NCBI RefSeq assembly: GCF_050947875.1
Contig: NC_134568.1
Span: 264,893,815-264,957,814, forward strand
Length of the DNA stretch: 64,000 bases
Reading direction: 5' to 3'
DNA from: Dermacentor variabilis
Taxonomy: Eukaryota; Arthropoda; Arachnida; Ixodida; Ixodidae
A program made the position numbers and the translations under genes. Position 1 is the stretch's first letter, and each line of letters opens with the position of its first letter. The notes beneath the pieces were generated by a model, which was given only the letters and a program-made list of their open reading frames with translations, was not told where the DNA came from and searched no databases. Positions 10,741 to 21,331 of this stretch are shown here, one piece after another.

Positions 10741-11215
10741 ATCTGGCATAGGACAAGCCATTGAAAGATAAGCTAATATCATCAGCAATTTCGAAGATAT
10801 AGTAAAAGCAGCGGAAGAATTCTATACTGACCTGTACAGTACCCAGAGCAGTGACGATAGCTCCATTCGAAGTAGTAATGAACAGGTTACAGAGGCTGCT
10901 TCTATAACTAACGATGAAGTTAGAAGGGCCTTGCAAGACATGAAATGGCGAAAAACGACAGAAGAAGATGGAATAACAGTCGATTTAATCAAACATGGAG
11001 GCGATATCATGCTTGAAAAGCTTGTGGCCCTTTATACGAAATGTCTCACGACTTCAAAGCTTCCAGAGGACTGGAAGAATGCCATCATTATACTAATCCA
11101 CAAAAAGGGAGACGTTAAATAATTGAAGTATAGGCCCATTAGCTTCCAGTATTGTATAAAATATTCACTAAGATAATTTCCAATAGAGTACCAGAAAATG
11201 ACGATGTTGCATTAA
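10741..11215 (+). mobile_element. RTE-type LINE reverse transcriptase fragment
   Basis: Plus-strand translation gives a DEVRRALQDMKW block, then EEDGITVDLIKHGGDIMLEK, then PEDWKNAIIILIHKKGD. These are the linker and first motifs of RTE-clade reverse transcriptases. An in-frame stop follows GDVK (11120-11122). A YRPIS-like stretch and, in a different frame, VLYKIFTKIISNRV come next (to about 11200). The catalytic FADD region is missing. It is a short frameshifted relic. Confidence 0.75.
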
Positions 11216-12109
11216 CGTGTAATCCCTCCGTTCTCGAAAGACATTCCATCGAAAAATTTCAAACGTAGGCGGCGACGCGGCAACATGACCCTCTGACACA
11301 GTGCTAAACCGCATGGCGACCAGTTCACTCGGTCCTGGACACACCCAGTTGCATAGCCGTAGATGAAACACGTACATGCTAGATTATGGATCACATGCAA
11401 AATTCACTCAACATGAAACTACGTTTCTATTACTTTGCCGCAATTCATTCACTCGTTCCGCCGGAACATGCGTGATTAGCACCCGCCAAATTAAAGATGT
11501 GAAATCTCAGCCTCAGTTTACAAGCAGGATCAAAACATCACTTATGCGTATCTTAATAGCCGAGGATAAGCTTCAAGTTTGTCAAAAGCAGCTGTTTGGT
11601 GCAAAATATGGTTACTAGAAGATACCACACGTACCCGTTCAACGGCACTATCTACAGAATACCCTTTCTACGCCCACCGCTCTCAAGAATGCAGGCGATG
11701 TCGAACCACTCGAAGTCTTCAGACATCCAAAATTCACCGTGATTACTTCAAAATTCCTGTTATGAGGATTCGAAAGCAGGATTATTAGTGCAAAAATCCG
11801 GAATGTGCAGGATGGATCGGCACAGCAAAAGCGCTTTCGTCGTGTTTTCCACTTGTGACAGTCGTCTTTTCGCTCAAGAGCTTGCAACAGGGCCATTTCG
11901 CCCAATGGTCCAGATTCCTTGTGGGAAGCTTCAAAAAAAAAAAAAGAGGTAAATAGGAGCTGAGACAGTGCCTCTAAACTATAGGTGAGGAAGAAAAGTT
12001 TTCAAGTGGTCTCATCTCTTTTGCACGTGTACGTGTACTAACAGCGGGCGGGGTATCCGAGCCAGTTGCTGTCGGACGCGATCCACTCGAAATAGGTGCT
12101 GCTGGGCAG
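11216..12109. other. No recognisable gene; likely intron or upstream flank of the esterase-like gene
   Basis: Only short frames without motifs. An A run is at about 11931-11945. The upstream exons expected for the esterase-like gene, including the serine nucleophile elbow, are not found here. Confidence 0.4.
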
Positions 12110-13514
12110 TCTCCGGCGAGGGCGTTGTGCTGGCCGAGGTCTACATGAGCCTCCGGAAGCCCATCAATCTTGGCGAATCGCTGGCCACGTACGGCGTGGT
12201 GGACGTGGCGCGGCTCATCGCGCTTTACACCAACGCCGACCAGCGGGACAACCGCACCTGGGCGCTGTCGCACTTCAAGCAGCTGCTTGGTAAGCGAGTC
12301 TCGCAAAGTAAAACATATGAAACGACTCGCGTTAACGGCGTAGCAAGCTTTGTCACGCGCATCAGCTCCAAGTTCGTTGCCCCGGTAACCACAGCGGGCA
12401 ACCGATATATATATAAAGTATAGCGGCCGGGAAAAGCATGCTGGAAGCGGCTTATGTGCGTCAAGCGCGCAGTGAATGAAGAGGACCGAGGGGAACGTGC
12501 AGGATTTCACCTTGCCATCATGGACCTTCGGAGTAAGGCGCACGCGCGGAAGACGTTGTTCTCTGCGTTTTCCCAGAAGAGCGCCGAAACTTTCTGGAGC
12601 GCCCTTGAAGCGGCCCCTTCGGCGTGTGCAGGCAACGTGCTGTCCTCGTGCCCAGTACAGTACCTGCAGAGCACCTGTCTTCGGGCAATAACCGCGTGTA
12701 CGTATTCGTCCACAAGCCGAGCTTCAGCGACTGGAGCGATTCGTTTCCGGCGCAGTACGAGGACCTGGACTTCGTGTTCGGGGTGCCGCTCCGCCGAGGA
12801 CTGGGAACGCCGCAGGAGCAGGACCTCAGCCGCCGGCTCATAAAGCTTGTGGCCACGTTCGTAAAGGATGGGTGCGTCCATAACACTGAGGTGCTCGTGT
12901 TTCGCGCATGTCATATCTGCAGCAGCAGTGCGCTGAACACGAGGCCACGGGCTCGATACTTTCGGCTCTGGCGGCCGCGTTCGGTTATGGATACAACGTG
13001 GAAACGCCCTTGTACAAGGATTCGGCGCAGATTAGGCGGTCAGAAGTATTCCAGAGTCATTGGCGTGTCGGGAAGACCGCTACAGACGATAACAAACAAG
13101 CGCCACGATGAACAAGTGGTGGCATGGCTGCGTGGCATGGCCCTGCGCTTCATCTCTATGTCAACGAAGTAGCACTCAGTAGCACAAACCTACATAAACT
13201 TACATTAATACCGAAAAATGCACTGCGGTCTATTGATAGACTGTACGTATGTATAATGGTATCGTGTAACGCGAACTCAGCGTTTCTCGTGTGTCTCATC
13301 GCATACAACCGGACTTTGGCTCATGAAACGCAATGCGTGCTACTTGTTCCGGGGACCTTGCAGGGCACTGCCTCAGTTGCACGAAGGCGCCGAGTGGCCC
13401 GAGTTCCACGGCCTGGGCAACGACACGGTCGAGATCGCGCTCGACGGCTTCTCGCTGGCAGCGTCAACACGTGCCGAGCAGTGCCGCCAGATACGACCCC
13501 ACGTCCTCTACTAG
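12110..13514 (+). pseudogene. Cholinesterase/carboxylesterase-like gene, C-terminal three exons, frameshifted
   Basis: Three exons are supported. Exon 1 (12110-12289; acceptor ggcag, donor GTAAGC) encodes GVVLAEVYMSLRKPINLG through HFKQLLG. Exon 2 (12632-12871; acceptor tgtgcag, donor GTGCGT) continues in phase with NVLSSCPVQ and, after a one-base loss near 12664, AEHLSSGNNRVYVFVHKP, DLDFVFGVPL, then a TPQEQDLSRRLIKLVATF helix. Exon 3 (13364-13514; acceptor ccttgcag) joins in phase and ends GNDTVEIAL...CRQIRPHVLY plus stop. The order CPV, RVYVFVHKPSF, FVFG-PL, SRR...ATF matches the C-terminal third of type-B esterases. At the catalytic-histidine position (H-G-Y-E-I-E-FVFG in acetylcholinesterases) the residue is Gln (AQYEDLDFVFG). 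With the frameshift and absence of the catalytic-serine exon, this is a pseudogene or a non-catalytic paralogue with a sequencing error. Confidence 0.7.
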
Positions 13515-16254
13515 GAGACGCCACGAAACCTCGGCGCTAACATGGCGGCCAGTCGACGTTTAGCCTGCTTGTTTTGGGAGCAATGCCTTCACTATAGGCA
13601 CGCTTCCGCTTTTTCTAAGAGCGCTATTTCTTATTTTGTCACTTCCGAAGTCGTTTTTTTTTTTTGCGTGCTGTGCTCATTATTTCTTACTTGCGCATTC
13701 AACTATATCGCAGTGCTGTTTGAACTGTTTGACTACACTTCGCTACCGGACGAGTGACACGTTCTGCTTATTTTGTCTTTATTTCGGAGTACCGTTTTGA
13801 ATGTATTGTGTGTACTCGCTTGTTGCGCTAGCCACACGTTAATGTAGTAATAATGCAATATTAGATTGTCTAACCGTCCTGGTTCCGGTCACACGGACAG
13901 GAGGCGTCCGTCTTGAATGACCACGCACGTCAAAACGACATGCAACGCCAGAGGATCGCGTGGGACATCAATCATGTGCGACGTCAGCACCAACGTCTTG
14001 GGCGCTCTAGTTAATTATAGTGATATACACGCGGAAGAGAAAGGGTACCAGAGTCGGCTTCTTGACCAGCAGCAGTGATTATGAGGTGTGCGCGTTCACA
14101 TCGCAGAAAATAGACTGTGCACTGAACTATGTGAACAGTGTTTCATAAACGTAGCAATATTTTGGACCAGCTCACATATTGGTTGTTGGGGTACGGATTA
14201 CATAGTATGTAGCATGTGTGTGGAGCATTCTTAATAGACGTGGTATCGTGTGTGGCGTGTATGAACTTGATTGCGAAGTAAAGAATTGGAAAGTGTAAGC
14301 TTCATAATCTCTTTTTAATCGACCTATTTCTTATTTATCTTTCTAATGTAATGTTTCATGTGGGTTTATAAACGCAACTTGAGGTGCTGAGATTCCTTTT
14401 GTATAAGTGTTTGTGTGCTTGGACTTATGCGATGAAATCTTGTAACCGTGGCAGTTTATTTTTTTATTTTAACGTTCAAGCCTGAGCAAATACAATTTCA
14501 CGACGGAAAATGTACTACAACGTGCCCATCACGCATTAATAGCCGAAAAATAAGACCAGTGAGCGAAACAGCAGACCAGTGATTCGTCCTATCCTCTGAA
14601 CTCGCTTACCACGACGCATCGCACAGCAGACAGCGCTATCTTTTCAAGAACATCGAGTACTTGGCGGTATATACACAACAAGGGCTGTGCGAACATTCGA
14701 AACTTTTGAATAGCGAATCTGATATTGTCCTCCTCTATCAGAGACTCCCAAGACAGAATTGTCGCGGGCACTGTCAAAGACAAACATTGCCTCAGGGATG
14801 ACTGCGCAGCCTTTGAGAAAATCTTGAGAAAATTCAGTACGATTTTCTTGCTAAATTCTTACGTATTTGCTATTTTCCTTTCTTTATTTTCATCCCCTAA
14901 AAAAATTGTCGGATCCTCCATAGTGGGCATAAATCATACAGAGGCAAACCGACCAATCAGCTCATCAGTACACCCAGTTTGGGTTTGAATAATTGTTAGT
15001 AAAATAGGCTGCTGCCGATGATGATGAAAATCGTCGAAGCGGATTGATCTCCATTATGCCAAACCGCTGTAGCTGACTTCCTTCGAGGTATATTTTACTA
15101 GTACCCTTGACAAAGTGTCGAATTATGTTGGTATAGGTTAAGTTAGGTTCTTTGGTTCCGTGCCCTTCTGCTATGTTTCAGCAAATATAAAGATGTCCTA
15201 TAATACGAATAGTAAGTATCAAACACCGAATCGAGGCGAACGCAGCCGCATATATTTGGAGCAGAAATGCTTATTTCAGTATAGTTGTGTACCATGCTTG
15301 TACAGACTAGTGAAAAAAGAACAGCCAACTATCACGGTCATTTAGAATTAACTTTAATCAGAAGATCACTAATCGTCAGTAACAGGACTCCATGAATAGC
15401 CTGTCAAAATGAACGCTTCTCGAGAACGCTAAATAAATGGTGGTTGAAGTAGTTGTGGGAAAAGAAAAGAAAAACTGCCGAAGGACTTCTGTGCCGTAGA
15501 CACGTAAAATGACACGTTTCAAAGAAAACTGCACTGGTTGTATAGCGGAAGAAAGAAAATAATAAAACTACATGACTATACACTGCAAGAAACAGTACAT
15601 TGCCGGCAACAAACAAAACTCGCCGGTAGTCTATAGACGTCCAACGCGAAACCAAAAACAAAACTTGCATTACTCAATTCTTTTCGGCATTGCTTCGAAA
15701 ACTCCCCCCTTCGCTTCAATTTTGGTCATTCGTGACACTTTGCTTAGCCAGAAAAATAGAGGTGGCGATGTCTTAGCAGGCGGAGCTCTGTAACCCGACT
15801 TCTTGCAGTCCATTGTTGCGAAATATTTGGTTTCTATATTCGAAAATACAGAATAGCTAATTTTCCAATACGAATAGCTGGTGCACCAAATTCCCTTCGT
15901 ATTCGAAACATCGAATTTAACCCCCTGCTAATTTAACCAAGCAGGGTGGCGTGCATCCTCGAACGTGATCGTCAATTGGTTTGTTATCCCTCTGGTTAAG
16001 TTGGAGTTACATACTGAAATGCTTCACTATTTCTCCATGACATAAGCGTTCAGTATACGCGTGGGGACACAAACGACACTTTTTGGCGGCCGGTTTTATT
16101 TAGACTCACCGCGGCTGCCATGTACTGCTGGTGGAGCCGGTGCCTGTGGTACACAAATCCGGCTGTGCAAAGGGGGGAGCGATCTCACAACAAAGGGCGG
16201 CGCGCTTTGAGGCCTCCCTGGACGTCAGCACGGAAGCCTTAGGTCCCAACACAC
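13515..16254. other. No recognisable gene
   Basis: About 2.7 kb after the esterase stop codon. It probably begins with the 3' untranslated region of that gene. It is otherwise AT-rich with scattered attcgaa motifs near 14690-14720 and 15836-15910. The open frames are short and lack motifs. A donor-like sequence on the minus strand (GCG followed by GTGAGT, near 16110) could mark an exon end but cannot be joined to a convincing frame. Confidence 0.4.
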
Positions 16255-16435
16255 CATGTTGATGTAAGCGAAGTCTTCTCGGCTGAAGATATTTACGAAA
16301 GACAGTTCGGTGCCTGGCTTTGCCGTAGTGAGCGCTTCCAACGCCTGTCGAATCAGGCTCCTGGTGACCGGTTCCACGGCCTGTTCGATGGACAAGCTCC
16401 GAAACGCCTCTTTGAAATCCAGCACGTCCGAAGTC
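16255..16435 (-). CDS. Unrecognised exon-like frame (minus strand)
   Basis: The minus-strand frame open from 16473 to 16225 has a protein-like composition: TSDVLDFKEAFRSLSIEQAV, then LIRQALEALTTAKPGTE, then LSFVNIFSREDFAYINM. A plausible acceptor (caacaacag, exon starting at 16435) and a weak donor (ATG followed by GTGTGT, exon ending at 16255) bracket 181 nt. The frame alternatively runs to a stop at 16225-16227. The alternation of charged and hydrophobic residues suggests a real, mostly helical domain. I do not recognise the family, and it does not look like the TPR or FKBP exons nearby. Its partner exons were not found. Confidence 0.4.
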
Positions 16436-17168
16436 CTGTTGTTGAGACATGTGAGGCACATGGACAGGACCAAGAGACCAAGGTCAATATACGACGAACG
16501 CTCGCACTATGGAGCAAAACGTAAAGTAAACGTGGCAGAAAAATAGAGTTCGGAGCAATCTGCACAACTTTCATCAGCTTCCCATCATGTCGAGCCGCTG
16601 CCTGTACCTGTTAGTTCACCTTAACAACCATGGCGCTGCGTGGCGTGGGTTGTACTATAGGCTGCTTTACCTTCAGTGAAGGCATAAACACTACTGAATA
16701 TATAAAGCAAAAGAGTGCAGAAAAAATTTGTGCCACTCAAGTAGACTCCGTTAAGAGAATGCCTCGCGTGTATGCTGCTTTTTGTTGGTCCCTACACAGC
16801 ATGGTAATAAATGCAGAATGACACGCGTGTTAATCGTTTTCCAGCGGCAGTTTTTCACCCGTTTACAACTGTTACAACCTCATCGCTCAAAGCAGGAGGC
16901 GTCTTCATGTATCGGAACTATCTCGAATTCTGTAACGCGGGAGCCTTGTCTATCACATTTCATGAACTACTCGAATAGCGGTGTACATTCTAGAACGTAC
17001 GCGTGCAGTAGCGATTACGCTGGAATGTATGATGAATGACGCATAAATAGCCGACGCGTCTGAGCCGTAGATCAGATACCCACAATTACGTGCTCGCCGT
17101 TTCGTTTTGCTCCGAGTGTTGCTTGTTTTTGTGAGCAATCAGGGGCGCCCAATAAAGCGTTCGCTTTT
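16436..17168. other. No recognisable gene
   Basis: Intergenic or intronic sequence with only short frames. Nothing distinctive was seen. Confidence 0.4.
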
Positions 17169-17775
17169 ATTGCGATAGCAATTATATGCACAGTCCAGGC
17201 GCATTTTTGCCGGCGATGCAGAAAGTCCAAGTGCAATAACATCTTGCTGCTCGCCTATGCTGTAGATGTGGAGATAGATTGCGAGGGTGGGCCGAGGGTG
17301 GTGGCTCGATATCGCGCGAGCAAGGAAGGAAGGCGGGGAGCGCGCAGTCTCCCACCGCGCGCAAGGCAACAGGAGGGGGGGGGGGGGGGAGAGTTCTACT
17401 CCGGCGGCGGCTGCGTATGGCGCGGCTGAGCGTGGCCGCGTGGGCTCTATCTTGAGAGCGATGTGCCATGAGTGCAGAGTCTATAGGTGCGCCGAGGGCT
17501 AATAGCTTCGTCTGCGCTGTGTTCTCGCCGCATAGGCCACGTTGAAGCGAGAGGCAGCGCGCAAAGGACAACTCGCTCGCTGCTGCTCTTCCTGACAACA
17601 GCGTTTTGACAGCGAATATCAGCGCTTACCGAATGAGGTGTTTCTGTTTGTCCGCGCGCGCGCGACAGCATTCTTGTTAATTTAGTAAGCGAAAATGCAT
17701 GAGTCCATACTGCCCATAAAATTACTATCCTTACTTCCTATTGCCGTCGTATGTCTACTAATTTGCTATCGCAAT
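17169..17775. mobile_element. Non-autonomous inverted-repeat element, copy 1
   Basis: The left end attgcgatagcaattat is matched in inverted orientation by the right end taatttgctatcgcaat (to 17775), giving terminal inverted repeats of about 17 bp. The interior is GC-rich with a G run at about 17373-17389 and has no transposase. A second diverged copy in the same orientation is at 18314-18955. It shares the ends and internal blocks such as actccaggcg/aga and gaaggcggggag, so this is a dispersed family and not a chance inverted repeat. Superfamily unknown. Confidence 0.65.
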
Positions 17776-18313
17776 CGATGCTTCACCTTTTGGGTGATAC
17801 TGATGTCACGTCTTTGACAGTGTCTCATTCTTCACCGTCATGACAGTGGGCCAATATACACAGAATGTCCTAGCTGCCATGCATTAACATAAAAAAAGAA
17901 CAAGAGATGGATCATTACGTGAAGGAAACTAAGTACATATCTTTCACTGTTGACTGAAGTTGCCGCTAGTAACTTTTTGTTGACAATAAGTTCACCCTAA
18001 CCTAGCATAACCAAATATAAATTATAATAATCTAACGGGATCACTAGTGTCACATTGTCAAGGTATCAATTGAGAAGGTAGGAAAAATCATAAGAAACTT
18101 CTAACTGCGATGCTTGAGCAACTTATTTGCGTGCTAATTATTTCCGGCTCACGGTTAATTAGTCACGTTTGTCCACAGTTCATGAATAGCTGATCACTGA
18201 TCTAAAGCGAACGGAGCGTCGCTCTGACCACTGGCGAAAAAAAAAAAGGAATAGGACAGGAAAAAGGCATCGCTATAAAATTTGTGCTGAATAGTTAAAA
18301 CGCCGTTTATTTT
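17776..18313. other. No recognisable gene
   Basis: AT-rich spacer between the two inverted-repeat elements, with an A run at about 18238-18247. No features. Confidence 0.4.
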
Positions 18314-18955
18314 ATTGCGATAGCAATTATACGGACACTCCAGGAGAATTGTCGTCGCTGTGAGGTTCCGTATGAAGTACAAGTGCGATAAGATCACGGC
18401 GGCGCGCCGTGTGTTGTAGGTACGAGGGAAAGCTTGCGAGGTTGAGCCGATAAGGATGGTGGCTTGGTGCGACCACGTATTCTCGCGCGCTCAAGTCAGG
18501 AAGGCGGGGAGGGTGCTCGGCGGCTTTTTGCGTGCGCAAGGAGAGGAAGCGGGGACATCTGCGCGCGCTGGAAGGGGAGAGGGGGGGGGGGTCAGGGTAG
18601 TATGCGTCTCCGCTTCTACACCGGCCGCGGCTGTTGCAGGTAATCTGAGCTGGGTTCGAAGGCTAGGCGAACCGAGATGGTGGCTTCCTTTGCGCTGTAT
18701 TCTCGCGCGCCTATTGCGCTTTGAAGCGAGAGGCAACCCGAAAGGGAATTCACTCGATGCTGCTGCCGATCATCACACCAGCGTTCTGAGAGCAAGTGTC
18801 CGCGGTCATCCAGTGACGTGTGTTCGTGTTTGCCTGTGCGCCCGTGACACTGTCGTTGTTAATTTAGTTAGTAAGCGCATATTTACAGCAGTTTATATAG
18901 CTGATAGAACAACTCAGATTACAGCCTATAGCTGTCTAATAATTTGCTGTCTCAA
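18314..18955. mobile_element. Non-autonomous inverted-repeat element, copy 2
   Basis: It begins attgcgatagcaattat and ends aatttgctgtctcaat at 18955, the latter differing from copy 1 at two positions. Internal blocks align with copy 1 over most of the length (aagtgcgataa, gaaggcggggag, the aatttagtaagcg region). The open frame of 244 codons across the right half (18456-19190) is a by-product of high GC content, with no recognisable domain. Confidence 0.6.
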
Positions 18956-18979
18956 TCAATGCTCCGCCTTTCAAGGTGA

Positions 18980-19009
18980 AATGAGGCGTCGCCTCGGCGA
19001 CGCCTCATT
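18980..19009. repeat. Perfect GC-rich hairpin, 14-bp arms
   Basis: Arms aatgaggcgtcgcc (18980-18993) and ggcgacgcctcatt (18996-19009) are exact reverse complements around a 2-nt loop. It lies just outside the right end of the inverted-repeat element and about 190 bp before the TPR-like fragment. No T run follows, and the setting is eukaryotic, so it is not called a terminator. Confidence 0.8.
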
Positions 19010-19196
19010 GACGACGCTTGAGCCGGCGTCGCCAATGTTTGCGGGCTGCAAATGCTGCTCAGGTGCATCGGTTCCCGCGTTGGATAAAGAAGGAACGCAG
19101 CTTGCGGATCATGCACTGTGCCAACGCGTGGTGATCGGGTTACGCGGTGCTAGTTCGCGGGGAGAAATTTATTCGATCTATACCGTGTGAATCCAG

Positions 19197-19320
19197 CTCG
19201 ATGACCCCTTGAATACCTCTAAGGTCCTCCCCAACGTCGTTCAGGCCGTCATGACCTCCCGGCGTGCCCTGCTGCTGGACCCAACAAACGTCAAGGCACG
19301 CCGAGTTGCGTCAGCGCGAT
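19197..19320 (+). pseudogene. TPR-motif exon fragment on the plus strand
   Basis: Plus-strand translation from an acceptor-like site (gaatccag, exon starting CTC at 19197) reads LDDPLNTSKVLPNVVQAVMT, then SRRALLLDPTNVKARRVA, and stops at 19320-19322. The block A-V-x-x-S-x-R-A-L-x-L-D-P-x-N-x-K-A is the second helix and turn of a tetratricopeptide repeat, of the kind that follows the exon at 19870-20079 in FKBP-TPR proteins. It is on the opposite strand from that exon. The end looks damaged: after K-A the expected L-Y-R spacing is lost, and there is no clear donor. It could be an inverted piece of the same gene or an unrelated TPR relic. Confidence 0.45.
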
Positions 19321-19322
19321 AA

Positions 19323-19869
19323 GCACGAAATCCTCATATGTATGCAGGACGTCAAAGCTATTATGCATCGCGTTTTTGACCAAGTGCATATTGTTCACAT
19401 TCGAGTAGAGCAGCCGCCAAGAAATTTTTTTCGATACCATTCAATCCATTAATAAATTGCATTTATCTAATATTTAACTACTGCTCTGAATACCATGCTA
19501 TCAATGAATAATTTGCAGAAAATTGAAAGAAACTTAAAACTGTTTATGTCTTCAGCCATTTACTTTTTGTCCGTTCATTTTTTCCGCCTGATAGCAGCCC
19601 GAGAAAAATAAAAAAAAAATATCCCACGACTAACCGTGCGCGCGCATCAAAAAGCAGCGCCCTCAAACACGCTCCGCAGGAGTTTGTGAGCGCGTACTTT
19701 TTCCACAACGCATCAACCACCAGTTAGCGGACGCTCCCTTAACACCAAGGCGCCGCGCTGTCGCGGGAAGAGCGCGCCAGATAAAGCGCCAGCTCTGCCA
19801 CTAACTGTATCAGCCCGTTTGGATAAATCGCGCGGCCCGCTTGGCAAGCACATGTCAACCCGTACGTAC
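19323..19869. other. No recognisable gene; intronic
   Basis: Sequence on the 3' side of the TPR exon in gene order. AT-rich to about 19620, then more GC-rich. No further TPR exon is recognised on the minus strand here. Confidence 0.4.
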
Positions 19870-20079
19870 CAGCTTGGAATTGTGCATGCGCAAGGCGCAC
19901 TGTGCTCGATTTGAATAAAGCTTAACGAGCAGCCTGCGCCTTTTGTTGTTGTTCCTATCATCGGTCGAAACCGGCGCCGACTCCAGGAACTTTGCGGCCG
20001 CCGCGTAGCAACTTTCCGCAGCGGGGACGTTGCCGGCCGCGTAGATACGGTTGCCGTTGCGTTGTTTCCGAAAACAGAT
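19870..20079 (-). CDS. FKBP-TPR immunophilin, first TPR exon (FKBP6-like)
   Basis: This 210-nt exon starts after a strong acceptor (pyrimidine-rich tract ending gacgcag) and ends at donor GTACGT. It holds exactly 70 codons in phase 0 at both ends. It encodes RKQRNGNRIYAAGNVPAAES with CYAAAAKFLESAP, a first TPR hairpin with the G-N-x-x-Y-x-x-G pattern. RRRLLVKLYSNRAQCALRMH follows, the start of the second hairpin. TPR domains of this class in immunophilins bind the C-terminus of Hsp90. The exon lies 1.26 kb downstream, in gene order, of the FKBP-domain exon at 21338-21579, whose donor is also in phase 0. That is the FKBP-then-TPR order of FKBP6 and the Drosophila Shutdown protein. Nothing in this exon is broken. 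Assignment to FKBP6 rather than another FKBP-TPR protein is inference, favoured by the absence of a second FKBP domain between them. Confidence 0.65.
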
Positions 20080-21315
20080 CTGCGTCGGAAGGAGACCAGA
20101 AGAAGCCGTCGCTGAAGGCCGTCCAAAGGACACAGCACCTATCGGCAATGCGGGCTAATGCGACTATGTCACCACATTTTCGAGTGCAATGCGCACGGTG
20201 TTAAAAAAAAAAGGAAGAGGCGACGCCATGCTGGGCTGTGCAATCAGCGCTTGAGCAACGGCTCCCACTAGTGATCTTAGGCTGGGATTACATATGTATA
20301 GATATTCTACGTGGCGTTGTACGGACGGGATAGCGCGTAATTGTCATTCTGTTTTGAGTAGAGGCGGCGACTGTAGTGCCGCCGCACGGGAGGGATGGAA
20401 AGCCTACTGCAGCCGCGTATCGGCGCCTTAGGGAAGAGTCTTCGTCTAAAGACGTCATGTACGTGCCATAAAGCGCGCGCTCATTCGCATTTGCGTAAGT
20501 ACAATGCGTAAGCGACGCGCCACTATTTAGGACACTCTGGTGGCGCCTCCAAGACACCAAGAAAAAGCGAGGGGGCACCAAAGCAAGAACCTGGACCGTT
20601 CAGCTGTTCGCCATGCGAACAAAGCCCCGGTCCGCTTTGGCCTCCTTGGCCTTTGGCCACGCTCGTTCCAGATTTTCGATTCTCCCGTTGCACTTTGCGT
20701 GCTGCCTTGATTGTCCTGCACCACCCGTTTTGCTACAACCTCAGATGCTTTTCTGAGGCCGTTGTCTGGCAGCCCTACATCTATTTTTGCATGCCGCATG
20801 TTCCCCAGCGAGCATAGCGAAGGAACTCCATAGGCGTATTAGCGCCTTAGGTAAAGGGCGTACACCTCAACACGAAACCCGATCAAGGCACGGATACGTG
20901 ACTGTGGCGTGCATCGCGTTTCTGACATGCGGTGGCTCTGCAGACAGACTATTGTGAAGCGGGCCTACGCCGCACTACGGCTCACATTTGACGGAGCACA
21001 ATGAAATCACAAACTGGCCTTTTTTGTGAGGGATGCATGACGAGGGCTTTTTCGAACTGACGCGTCGACATCTCTAGCAGTACTGCTTGCAGTTTCTCGC
21101 TACTCCGTGAATTAACGCGGAGACGTTAAGACGCTACTCCAAGCATTAATGTGCCTTTCATACTCAGAAATTAGGAACTCAGGAACTCAGGAACTCATCC
21201 TCAGGAACGTCCTTTTCATACTCAAGAATTAGTCGTAGTACCGTGCACGATTTGGGGAACACCATTTCCACACTCCATGAGGACGGCACTACCAAGCAAC
21301 CGGCGCCATACAACG
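20080..21315. other. Intron between the TPR exon and the FKBP exon; no other gene seen
   Basis: About 1.25 kb in the orientation of the FKBP-TPR gene. The minus-strand frame at 20527-20799 has no recognisable motif. A tandem octamer lies at 21173-21196. No exon covering the linker between FKBP and TPR domains could be identified. Confidence 0.45.
21173..21196. repeat. Three tandem copies of aggaactc
   Basis: The octamer aggaactc is repeated three times without change, followed by a partial decayed copy. It lies about 130 bp outside the edge of the large array. Confidence 0.85.
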
Positions 21316-21331
21316 CGACAGCAAGCTGTCG
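21316..21331. repeat. Small hairpin at the array edge
   Basis: Arms cgacagc (21316-21322) and gctgtcg (21325-21331) flank a 2-nt loop. The homology between the terminal copy and the rest of the array ends at 21330, inside the right arm and 8 nt past the exon donor. It may mark the original duplication breakpoint. Confidence 0.6.

Noticed and set aside
12577..12631. Esterase exon 2 starting at the strong acceptor tctgcgttttcccag (12576)
   Set aside because: Joining exon 1 there gives an early stop. The acceptor at 12630-12631 joins in phase to give FKQLLGNVLSSCPVQ, which fits the family.
18456..19190. A 244-codon plus-strand open frame
   Set aside because: It crosses the GC-rich half of an inverted-repeat element, the perfect hairpin and the TPR-like fragment in a different frame, with no domain.
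20527..20799. Minus-strand 90-codon frame as the FKBP-TPR linker exon
   Set aside because: No FKBP or TPR similarity and no matching splice sites in the required phase.
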